Shown here: positions 45,491 through 52,456 of the stretch, in pieces
Layout: the number at the start of each line of letters is the position of its first letter
How positions within the stretch are numbered: position 1 is the stretch's first letter
Source: Roseiarcus sp963807735
GTDB lineage: Bacteria; Pseudomonadota; Alphaproteobacteria; Rhizobiales; Beijerinckiaceae
Reading direction: 5' to 3'
Assembly: GCA_963807735.1 (NCBI GenBank)
Contig: CAWEDI010000027.1
Span: 39,333-103,332, forward strand
DNA length: 64,000 nt
Translations under genes and position numbers: made by a program
The notes under the pieces: generated by a model
Seen by the model: the letters and a program-made list of their open reading frames with translations, nothing else
The model's database searches: none
What the model was told of the DNA's origin: nothing

Positions 45491-47292
45491 GCGCACGCCG
45501 GCAGGCTTACGACGAAGCGGGCGCCGGCGCCATGCCGGCGCACGCCGTCCTCGTCCTCGACCTCGGCGCCGGGCGGCAGCGGCCGGTTCTCCGCCCACAG
45601 GCGACCGCCGTGGGCCTGCACGATCTGGCGCGAGATCGACAGGCCGAGGCCGGAGTTCTGCCCGAAGCCCTCGTTCGGCCGGTCGGTGTAGAAGCGCTCG
45701 AAGATGCGCTCAAGCGCGTGGTCGGGAATGCCCGGTCCGTCGTCTTCGACGACGATCTCGATCCGCTCCCCTTCGTCCTTGGCGCGACGCAACGCAATGC
45801 GCACCTCGCCGCCGGGTTCGGAGAACGAGCAGGCGTTGTCGATGAGATTGGTCACGATCTGCGCCAGCCGTGAATCGTGGCCCATGACGAAATAGCTCGG
45901 TCGGACGCCCTCGACGCCGGCGTCGATGCGCAGTTTGAGCGCCACGCCGCGGCTGCGCGGCGAATCCGACAGCATCGATACGACCGCGCGCACGAGCTGA
46001 GCGACGTCGACTGGCGCCGAATCGACGCGCGCCATTTCGGCGTCGAGCCGCGAGGCGTCGGAAATGTCGCTGATGAGCCGGTCGAGCCGCCGCACGTCAT
46101 GCTGCATGATCTCCATCAGCCGCAGCCGCGAGGGCTCGCTTTTGACGCGCGGCAACGTCTCGACGGCGCTGCGCAACGAGGTCAGCGGGTTCTTCAGTTC
46201 ATGCGCGACGTCGGCGGCGAAGCTTTCGATCGCGTCGATGCGGCCGTACATCGCCTGGGTCATTTCGCCGAGCGCGCGCGAAAGATGGCCGATCTCGTCG
46301 GTGCGGTCGGTGAAATCGGGGATTTGCTGGCGCGACTTGATGCCGCGCCGCACCCGGTCGGCGGCGTCGGCGAGCTTGCGCACCGGCTCGCCGATGGTGT
46401 TGGCGAGCGACAGCGACAGCACGAGCATCACCCCGGCGATCACCATGAAGAAGCGCAGCAGGCCCCAGCGCTCGCCGGCGATCACCTTGTCGATGTCGCC
46501 GCCGCGAGTCGAGAGCACCAGCGCGCCGCGCACCGCGTTGGCGCGCTGGATCGGCACGCCGACCGAGACGATCGTCTCGCCGGTGGCGTTGACGCGGGTC
46601 ACGGAGCCGGTCTTGCCGTCCAGCGCCTGCGCGACCTCCGGCAGATCCATACCGTTCGTCGACCAGCGATAGGCCGGCTGCGGCGCCTGCGCGCCGTGGA
46701 ACAGATCGCTCAGCGACGTCCACAGCCGCTCCATGAAGGTGGTGTCCTCGGTGGCGGCGTCGGTGGCCTCGCTGCGCGGATTCTGTCGCGGGCTCAGGGT
46801 TTGCGAATCGAGCAGCATCTGCCCGTCGCGGTCGAAGATGCGCGCCCGTGTGTGCGTCGGCGTGACGAGGCGATGCAGCACCGGGCCGATGCGTTCGGGA
46901 TTGATCGAAAACACCAGCGAATCGTCTTCGCGCACCGGCGGCGGGTCGCCGGGAGAGATATCGAGCAACTTGTCGGGATCGACGAGCAGCGAATCGGTGT
47001 CGACGGCGGCGGAGGCGGCGATCGCCGCCGCGATGATGTCGGCCTGGGTGGTCAGGCTTTGCGTGCGCGCCTGGATGATGTCGGCGCGGAAATGGTTCAA
47101 CAGCAGGAAGCCGATCACCAGCGCCGCGAGGCCGCCGAGATTCAGCGACACGATGCGTCGCGTCAGTGACGACGAAACGTTCGATTCGAGCATCCGGCGC
47201 AGCCGCCAAAGCCGCAGTCGGACTCGGGATTTGCGCCATCGCGTCGCGAGCGGCGCGGTGGCGGGATGCGTCGAGCGAACTTCGACGCTCAT
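45487..47292 (-). CDS. chvG: sensor histidine kinase ChvG
   Basis: A 601-residue inner-membrane kinase. A first membrane helix (about 48-66, 'LGGLAALVIGFLLLNHF') and a second (about 278-298, 'FFMVIAGVMLVLSLSLA') flank a periplasmic sensor domain of about 210 residues. Then come HAMP (300-352), HisKA with 'FAADVAHELKNPLTSLR' (His364) and HATPase ('LIDNACSFSEPGG', 'VEDDGPGIP', 'GLGLSISRQIV'). The long sensor with 'PERIGPVLHRLVTPTHTRARIFDR' is typical of ChvG/ExoS. It senses acidity and envelope state; in relatives the periplasmic repressor ExoR holds it off. It lies 15 bases after chvI, in one operon with hprK. Confidence 0.93.
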   Translation of the reverse strand: MSVEVRSTHPATAPLATRWRKSRVRLRLWRLRRMLESNVSSSLTRRIVSLNLGGLAALVIGFLLLNHFRADIIQARTQSLTTQADIIAAAIAASAAVDTDSLLVDPDKLLDISPGDPPPVREDDSLVFSINPERIGPVLHRLVTPTHTRARIFDRDGQMLLDSQTLSPRQNPRSEATDAATEDTTFMERLWTSLSDLFHGAQAPQPAYRWSTNGMDLPEVAQALDGKTGSVTRVNATGETIVSVGVPIQRANAVRGALVLSTRGGDIDKVIAGERWGLLRFFMVIAGVMLVLSLSLANTIGEPVRKLADAADRVRRGIKSRQQIPDFTDRTDEIGHLSRALGEMTQAMYGRIDAIESFAADVAHELKNPLTSLRSAVETLPRVKSEPSRLRLMEIMQHDVRRLDRLISDISDASRLDAEMARVDSAPVDVAQLVRAVVSMLSDSPRSRGVALKLRIDAGVEGVRPSYFVMGHDSRLAQIVTNLIDNACSFSEPGGEVRIALRRAKDEGERIEIVVEDDGPGIPDHALERIFERFYTDRPNEGFGQNSGLGLSISRQIVQAHGGRLWAENRPLPPGAEVEDEDGVRRHGAGARFVVSLPACA

Positions 47293-47307
47293 GGCGTCAC
47301 TCGCGGG

Positions 47308-48006
47308 TTAAGACTCGCGGAACCGGTAGCCGACGCCGTAAAGCGTCTCGATCATCTCGAAGTCCGGCTCCACGACTTTGAACTTCTTGCGCAGGCGCTT
47401 GATGTGGCTGTCAATCGTCCGATCGTCGACATAGACCTGATCGTCATAGGCGGCGTCCATCAGCGCGTTGCGGCTCTTGACCACGCCGGGCCGGGTGGCG
47501 AGCGCCTGGAGAATCAGGAACTCGGTGACGGTCAAGGTCACCGGCGTGCCGTCCCAGGTGCAGGTGTGGCGCTCCGGGTCCATCTTGAGCCGGCCGCGTT
47601 CGAGAATCTTGGCTTCGGTCTCCTTTTGCGCGGCGGCGTCCTTGGGATTGGCGCGGCGCAGGATCGCCTTGACGCGTTCGACCAGCAGGCGCTGCGAGAA
47701 CGGTTTACGGATGAAATCGTCGGCGCCCATCTTGAGGCCGAACAATTCGTCGATCTCCTCGTCCTTCGAGGTGAGGAAGATCACCGGCAGATCGGATTTC
47801 TGCCGCAGTCGACGCAACAGCTCCATGCCGTCCATGCGCGGCATCTTGATGTCAAAAATGGCGAGATCGGGCGGGTTAGCCTTCAGCCCGTCGAGCGCGC
47901 TCGCCCCGTCGGTGTAGGTTTGCACGCGAAATCCTTCCGCCTCCATCGAAAGCGAGACGGACGTCAGGATGTTGCGATCGTCGTCGACCAGCGCAATCGT
48001 CGGCAT
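47308..48006 (-). CDS. chvI: response regulator ChvI
   Basis: A 232-residue OmpR/PhoB-type regulator. The receiver has 'IALVDDDRNILTSV', acceptor Asp52 in 'LAIFDIKMPRMDG', Thr in 'IFLTSKDEEID' and Lys in 'FIRKPFSQRLL'. The C-terminal winged helix has 'LTVTEFLILQALATRPGVVKSRNALMD' and 'VDDRTIDSHIKRLRKKF' (read in parts). It controls envelope, exopolysaccharide and acid-response genes. ATG 48006 matches the family N-terminus. Usually pckA lies near; here the divergent neighbour is a HugZ-like gene. Confidence 0.94.
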   Translation of the reverse strand: MPTIALVDDDRNILTSVSLSMEAEGFRVQTYTDGASALDGLKANPPDLAIFDIKMPRMDGMELLRRLRQKSDLPVIFLTSKDEEIDELFGLKMGADDFIRKPFSQRLLVERVKAILRRANPKDAAAQKETEAKILERGRLKMDPERHTCTWDGTPVTLTVTEFLILQALATRPGVVKSRNALMDAAYDDQVYVDDRTIDSHIKRLRKKFKVVEPDFEMIETLYGVGYRFRES

Positions 48007-48208
48007 GAGAATGATTCCACTCGTGATACGCAACCCGGGGGTCCCCAGGCGACGCGCGTCATTTCGCGGCATGTGGGCCGAAATTTGACGGTTTTCGGAC
48101 TGTTCTTCATCCGGCGTAGACGAGATCCATAGGCTCGCCGTCGGACTGAAAATAGACATTTTCCCGAGATTTTCAACGATTCGCCGCAATTTTGTCAGGA
48201 ATGGACAC

Positions 48209-48898
48209 ATGGACGACGCTACGGCCGCCGCGCGACGCGACGCCAAACTGCTGCTCCGCGGCGCGCGCACGGGCACGTTGGCGACCCTCGACGATGGGTC
48301 GCCGTTCGCCACGCTGATCGGCGTCGCCAGCGATTGGGACGGCGCGCCGCTGTTCCTGATGTCGGAACTCGCGCGCCACACCCGCAATCTCCACGCCGAC
48401 CCTCGCGCATCGCTGCTGCTGACGAGCGAGGGCGGACGCGGCGATCCGCTCAACCATCCGCGCCTCACGCTGAACGGAATCGTCCGGCGGCGTGAGGGCG
48501 GCGACGGCCGCGAACGCTACGTGCGGCGCAATCCGAAATCGAAGCTCTACGTGAATTTCAGCGATTTCTCGTTGCGCCGGCTCGACATCGCGGCGGTCCA
48601 CTTCAATGGCGGCTTCGGTCGCGCCGACCCGCTGACGCCGAGTGACCTGCTCGCCCTCGGCGATCCCGCGGCCCTGATCGCCGCCGAACCAACGCTCCTC
48701 GCCGAAGCCGCGGCGCTCGGCGACGCGGCGTTGGCCAGGCTCGCCGGCGACAAGCGGCGGCGGGTGTGGCGCCCCGTCGGGATTGATCCCGAGGGGCTCG
48801 ATCTGGCGTCGGCCGGCGAGACTGGGCGGGCGGCGTTCGCGGAAGCCGCTTTCGACCCCGAAACCTGGCGCCGGGCGCTGGCCGATCTCGCGGGCTAA
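48209..48898 (+). CDS. HugZ-like / pyridoxamine-phosphate-oxidase-fold protein
   Basis: A 229-residue protein with an FMN-binding split barrel (about 5-150: 'LLRGARTGTLATLDDGSPFATLIGVASDWDGAPLFLMSELARHTRNL' in parts) and a C-terminal DUF2470-like part ('DIAAVHFNGGFGRADPLTPSDLL'). This fits the HugZ/HutZ family, some of which break down haem, others of unknown role. Key haem His residues cannot be confirmed by eye. It is divergent from chvI with a 200-base shared promoter region; AGGA lies before the ATG. Confidence 0.83.
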   Translation: MDDATAAARRDAKLLLRGARTGTLATLDDGSPFATLIGVASDWDGAPLFLMSELARHTRNLHADPRASLLLTSEGGRGDPLNHPRLTLNGIVRRREGGDGRERYVRRNPKSKLYVNFSDFSLRRLDIAAVHFNGGFGRADPLTPSDLLALGDPAALIAAEPTLLAEAAALGDAALARLAGDKRRRVWRPVGIDPEGLDLASAGETGRAAFAEAAFDPETWRRALADLAG

Positions 48899-48952
48899 GC
48901 GCCATTTTCTCGGCAGGTGTGGCGCCCGCGCGCTTGGCGCGGCCGCCGCGTC

Positions 48953-49801
48953 ATGGTCAATGGCCTTTCCCACCAATTCCCCCGGCTGAATCCCTTGCGT
49001 TTTTCGATCGTTACCTGGAACATAAATTCGGTCCGCCTGCGCATCGAAGCCGTCGCCCGCTTTCTCAAGGAGCAGCGGCCGGACGTGTTGTGCTTGCAGG
49101 AGACGAAGTGCCCGGACGCGAACTTCCCCTCGGCCGCATTCGACAAGCTCGGCTACGGGCACATCGCGCTCAACGGGCAGAAGGGCTATCACGGCGTCGC
49201 TATCGTCTCCCGCCATCGCTTCGACCACGTCGACCGCCGCGATTTCTGCGAGAAAGGCGACAGCCGCCACGTCGCCGCGACCCTCGGCGGCAAGTTCAAC
49301 GGGCTGGAAGTCCACAATTTCTACGTGCCCGCCGGCGGCGACGAGCCGGATCGCAACGTCAACCCGAAGTTCGCGCACAAGCTCGATTTCGTCGACGAGA
49401 TGGGGGCCTGGTTCGAGCGCGAGCCGAAGGCTTCCGGCCGCGCGATCCTGGTCGGCGATCTCAACATCGCGCCGCTGGAGCACGACGTCTGGAGCCACAA
49501 GGCGCTCGTCGACGTCGTCAGTCACACCCCGATCGAGATCGAGAAGTTCACCCGCGCCCAGACCGCGGGGCGCTGGTACGACGCGTTGCGGCATTTCGTG
49601 CCCAACGAGCAGAAGCTCTATACGTGGTGGAGCTACCGCTCGCCCGACTGGAACGCCGCCGACAAGGGCCGCCGGCTCGACCACATGTGGGTCAGCCCGC
49701 CGCTAGCCGACACGGTGCAGACGATGCGCGTGTTCCGCGACGCGCGCGGCTGGGAGCGCCCGTCCGACCACGCGCCGGTGAAGCTGGAGCTGGCGCTCTG
49801 A
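48953..49801 (+). CDS. xth: exodeoxyribonuclease III
   Basis: A 282-residue exonuclease/AP endonuclease of the Xth family. Visible motifs: 'FSIVTWNINSVRLR' (Asn), 'LCLQETKCPD' (Glu, metal), 'FYVPAGGDEPD' (Tyr), 'LVGDLNIAPLEHDVW' (Asp/Asn), 'RRLDHMWVS' and 'SDHAPVKLEL' (Asp-His). All catalytic residues seem present. It repairs abasic sites and digests 3' ends in duplex DNA. ATG 48953 gives a 16-residue lead before the first strand; an earlier ATG at 48917 is possible but makes an unusually basic N-terminus. Confidence 0.94.
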   Translation: MVNGLSHQFPRLNPLRFSIVTWNINSVRLRIEAVARFLKEQRPDVLCLQETKCPDANFPSAAFDKLGYGHIALNGQKGYHGVAIVSRHRFDHVDRRDFCEKGDSRHVAATLGGKFNGLEVHNFYVPAGGDEPDRNVNPKFAHKLDFVDEMGAWFEREPKASGRAILVGDLNIAPLEHDVWSHKALVDVVSHTPIEIEKFTRAQTAGRWYDALRHFVPNEQKLYTWWSYRSPDWNAADKGRRLDHMWVSPPLADTVQTMRVFRDARGWERPSDHAPVKLELAL

Positions 49802-49814
49802 GGGCCGCTCGCGC

Positions 49815-50348
49815 TCAAGCGTTATTCAGCCCCTCGGCGCCCAGAGTGTAAGTCCAACCCTGATCCGTAGCGTCGAAAATCCAGATCGAGTCAAAATCCA
49901 GATCGTCCCAGCTTGACGGCGACGGCGGCTCGGAATGCAGCAGCGCGGCGATGTCGGGAATGCGACTATGCTCCCAGCACACCAGAACGACGCTGTCTTT
50001 GCTCAAGACTTTCGCATAGAGCCCGTCGATGTCGTCTACGCCAATAAGGGCGTTGAAGTGCTGAGCCCGCTGCAAGGCGTCTGGCCATAGCAACATGGCG
50101 ACGGGCGTGACCGTCTGCATGGGCCGCTTGCTGTGTTCGTCGGGCGCAGCGGCGAAAATCCATTCGGGAGTCAGGACGTTAGCCGTCTGCGGCGTTTTGA
50201 AGAAATGCGCCAAAGCGGCGGCGCGGCGCCATCCGCGGTGGTTCAAGCTGGCTTTGTCTATTTGCCCATCCTGGCCGATGTCTTTGTCTCCGGGAAAGTA
50301 TTTTTGTTTCTCTCCATGACGAATCATCATGATTTTCGTCGGCGCCAT
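49815..50348 (-). CDS. histidine phosphatase superfamily protein
   Basis: A 177-residue protein starting 'MAPTKIMMIRHGEKQKY'; the RHG motif with catalytic His11 is intact. A second His in 'VLVCWEHSRIPDI' fits the second catalytic His. The middle ('LNHRGWRRAAALAHFF') is typical of the phosphoglycerate-mutase-like fold. The substrate is unknown. Its stop faces the xth stop, only 13 bases away (convergent). Confidence 0.85.
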   Translation of the reverse strand: MAPTKIMMIRHGEKQKYFPGDKDIGQDGQIDKASLNHRGWRRAAALAHFFKTPQTANVLTPEWIFAAAPDEHSKRPMQTVTPVAMLLWPDALQRAQHFNALIGVDDIDGLYAKVLSKDSVVLVCWEHSRIPDIAALLHSEPPSPSSWDDLDFDSIWIFDATDQGWTYTLGAEGLNNA

Positions 50349-50470
50349 TTTCGCCTCCCGATAGAGATGAAGTTGCGACCGTCGGGGCCGCAACCCTCAC
50401 GCAACTTTTGAGCCTAGATACGACGCCGCCCGTCAGCAATGCCGAGGCAATATTATTTTCGCCCTGCAAC

Positions 50471-51334
50471 TCACGCCGCCTTGCGCTCCTGCGCCCCGAG
50501 CGTCTCGCGCACGTCCTGCGCCAACTCGACGGCCTCCGCGGTCGCCGGACCGGCGCGGCGAAGCAGGCCCATGCGGGTCAGCGGCAGGCGCGGCAACCCT
50601 TCGGCCGCGCCGAGGGTCTTCAGCCCGTCGACCACCAAGCCCTGCGGCAGCACGGTCGCCGCCAGGCCGGCCCGCACCACCGCGCCGATCGCGCTGTAGT
50701 TGCGCGAAACGAACAGGCTGCGGACGCGGTCGCGCCCGCCCTCAAGCGCCTCGTCGGCGACACGGCGCCAGATGCAGGACGGGCTGCCGAGCGCCAGCGG
50801 CAGCGGCTCGCCGGCCGGGGGCTTGAACTTGCTCGACGCGACCCAGACCAGCGGCTCCTCGCGAATCAATTCAAACCCTTCGAGGCCGGGAAAGTCGGTG
50901 ACCAGCGCGAGATCGCACGCGCCGGCGCGGACCAGGGCCGCGAGCTCGATCGAATTCTCGCAGGTGACGGCGATGTCGACCAGGGGATGGCGATGGTTGA
51001 AGCGCAGCAGAATGTCGGACAGGAACGTCTCCGCGTAGTCGTCCGGCACGCCGAAACGCACCGTCCCGCGCAATCCGCGCCGCGACAGCGCGGCGAAGGC
51101 GCCGGCCTCCTCGTGCAGGATTCGGCGGGCGAACTCGACGAGCTGTTCGCCTTCCGCCGTCAGCCGCGCGCCCCTGCCCTGCTTAACGAACAGCGGACAG
51201 CCGAGCTGCTCCTCCAGCCGGCGGATGTGCATCGACACCGCCGATTGCGTCTTGTGCACGCGCTCGGCGGCGCGGGTGAACGAACCCTCGTCGACGATGG
51301 CGAGGAAGGAGCGGAGCTGGTCGGTGTCGAGCAT
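50471..51334 (-). CDS. LysR-family regulator
   Basis: A 287-residue LysR-type regulator. Residues 1-60 are the winged HTH ('LRSFLAIVDEGSFTRAAERVHKTQSAVSMHIRRLE' read in parts), and 88-280 the ligand-binding domain ('GTVRFGVPDDYAETFLSDIL', 'ACDLALVTDF', 'VVRAGLAATVLPQGLVVDGL'). The HTH is close to the NodD/LrhA-like branch. It is divergent from the DUF1127 gene with 119 bases between the starts; an almost perfect palindrome (51354-51378) lies there, so it probably controls itself and its neighbour. Effector unknown. Confidence 0.92.
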   Translation of the reverse strand: MLDTDQLRSFLAIVDEGSFTRAAERVHKTQSAVSMHIRRLEEQLGCPLFVKQGRGARLTAEGEQLVEFARRILHEEAGAFAALSRRGLRGTVRFGVPDDYAETFLSDILLRFNHRHPLVDIAVTCENSIELAALVRAGACDLALVTDFPGLEGFELIREEPLVWVASSKFKPPAGEPLPLALGSPSCIWRRVADEALEGGRDRVRSLFVSRNYSAIGAVVRAGLAATVLPQGLVVDGLKTLGAAEGLPRLPLTRMGLLRRAGPATAEAVELAQDVRETLGAQERKAA

Positions 51335-51353
51335 GGGGATCAATCGCGTTTTG

Positions 51354-51378
51354 GAATGAGTTCTATTTAGAAACATTC
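51354..51378. promoter_or_regulatory. palindrome in the LysR/DUF1127 divergent region, probable operator
   Basis: GAATGAGTTCTA and TAGAAACATTC face each other around a central TT; the core TTCTA…TAGAA and the outer GAATG…CATTC are matched, with one extra base in the left arm. It lies 20-44 bases upstream of the LysR ATG, a usual place for LysR autoregulation and divergent control. Confidence 0.65.
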
Positions 51379-51453
51379 GTTGGACCGATCAATACCCCGC
51401 CCCCATATTCGCAGCGTGCGATCGATACCGATCGAACTTCCAGGGTGACAATC

Positions 51454-51717
51454 ATGTCGACGATCTCGACGACCATCTCCGCCACGCCCGCTTCGGGCTC
51501 GCTGGCCAAAGTCTTCGCGTGGGTTGGAGAAGCCTGGCGCGCCCGCCGCCAGAGCGCCGCCTTCGCCAGCCTCGGCGAGCGCGAGTTGCAGGATATCGGC
51601 TGGGGCCAGATGGACCGCTACCCGCACCTGACGATGCTCGACGAAACGCCCCCGGATCGGGGGGCGCGGGTCGCGGCGGTGAGAGCGTGGCATGGCGCGG
51701 GACGCAGGGCGGCCTGA
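51454..51717 (+). CDS. DUF1127-domain protein
   Basis: An 87-residue protein with the DUF1127 core 'WRARRQSAAFASLGERELQDIGW', found in many alphaproteobacterial small proteins involved in phosphate/carbon metabolism and small-RNA-linked regulation. The N-terminus is Ser/Thr-rich; the C-terminus is Arg/Ala-rich. ATG 51454 was chosen; an in-frame GTG at 51445 is the alternative. Divergent from the LysR regulator and probably its target. Confidence 0.85.
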   Translation: MSTISTTISATPASGSLAKVFAWVGEAWRARRQSAAFASLGERELQDIGWGQMDRYPHLTMLDETPPDRGARVAAVRAWHGAGRRAA

Positions 51718-51888
51718 AGCTGCCCAACAAGGCTGAACTGCGGAAGTTCAGCGCGTAAGTGTTGAAAGCTGTCCGTAGCGAGCGCCGGCCAAGAGGTCGG
51801 CGCTTTGCGTTCCTCTGGCGTAGACGCCGCTTCGCGGTATTGCCGATCCGTGCTAGATCGCAAGCGATCGCGTTCGTGGTGCAGGCCA

Positions 51889-52161
51889 ATGACGTCAGCC
51901 ACTTTCACCATTCGCATTGAGACGGCTGAAAAGCGGCGGTTGGAAGCGCTGGCGAAATCAACCGGCAGAAGCCGGTCTTTTCTCGCTGCCGACGCCATAC
52001 GCGCCTATCTTAATGTGCAGGAATGGCAGGTCGCCGGCATCGACGCCGCGGTTAAGTCCATTGTGGAGAACGGCGGCGTCGAACATTCCGACGTGAAATC
52101 CTGGATCTCATCCTGGGACGAAGCAGGCGAGAGGCAACGGCCTAAACCGCGCTTGCGGTGA
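51889..52161 (+). CDS. antitoxin, CopG/ParD-like ribbon-helix-helix
   Basis: A 90-residue protein. The N-terminal 45 residues form a ribbon-helix-helix DNA-binding fold ('ATFTIRIETAEKRRLEALAKSTGRSRSFLAADAI' read in parts). The C-terminal tail ('VKSWISSWDEAGERQRPKPRLR') would wrap the toxin. It is followed, with a 4-base overlap (GTGA), by a ParE/RelE-type toxin gene, so the pair is a type II toxin-antitoxin operon. It probably represses its own promoter. Confidence 0.88.
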   Translation: MTSATFTIRIETAEKRRLEALAKSTGRSRSFLAADAIRAYLNVQEWQVAGIDAAVKSIVENGGVEHSDVKSWISSWDEAGERQRPKPRLR

Positions 52162-52445
52162 AGATCGCCTGGTCGGTCGAGGCGCTCGACGATCTTGAAT
52201 CTCTGCGCAACTTCATCGGCGAGGACAGCCCAACGGCGGCGCGCGACATGGCGCTGCGGATCATCGCAGCGGTCGAACGATTGCTCGAACCGCATCCCCA
52301 GATCGGGCGCCCCGGACGGATCGCCGGCACGCGCGAGCTGGTCGTGGCGCAGACCCCGTACATCGTGCCTTATCGAATCGACGCAGGCACAATCTCGGTG
52401 CTGCGGGTGTTTCACGCTGCGCGCCGATGGCCTGAGCGGATGTAA
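52158..52445 (+). CDS. toxin, RelE/ParE family
   Basis: A 95-residue ParE/RelE-fold protein starting with GTG: 'KIAWSVEALDDLESLRNFI', 'RLLEPHPQIGRPGRI', 'RELVVAQTPYIVPYRID', 'ISVLRVFHAARRWPE'. The end 'RVFHAARRWP' is the usual catalytic/contact strand of the family. ParE members block DNA gyrase; RelE members cut mRNA on the ribosome. The layout is closer to ParE-like proteins. Co-translated with the antitoxin. Confidence 0.9.
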   Translation: MKIAWSVEALDDLESLRNFIGEDSPTAARDMALRIIAAVERLLEPHPQIGRPGRIAGTRELVVAQTPYIVPYRIDAGTISVLRVFHAARRWPERM

Positions 52446-52456
52446 ATTTGAAGGCC

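Noticed and set aside
45877..47169. A 430-codon frame antisense to chvG
   Set aside because: Shadow of the kinase gene; composition dominated by Arg, His, Ala and Asp.
48173..49684. A 503-codon minus-strand frame covering the HugZ-like and xth genes
   Set aside because: Two conserved plus-strand genes with full motifs explain this region.
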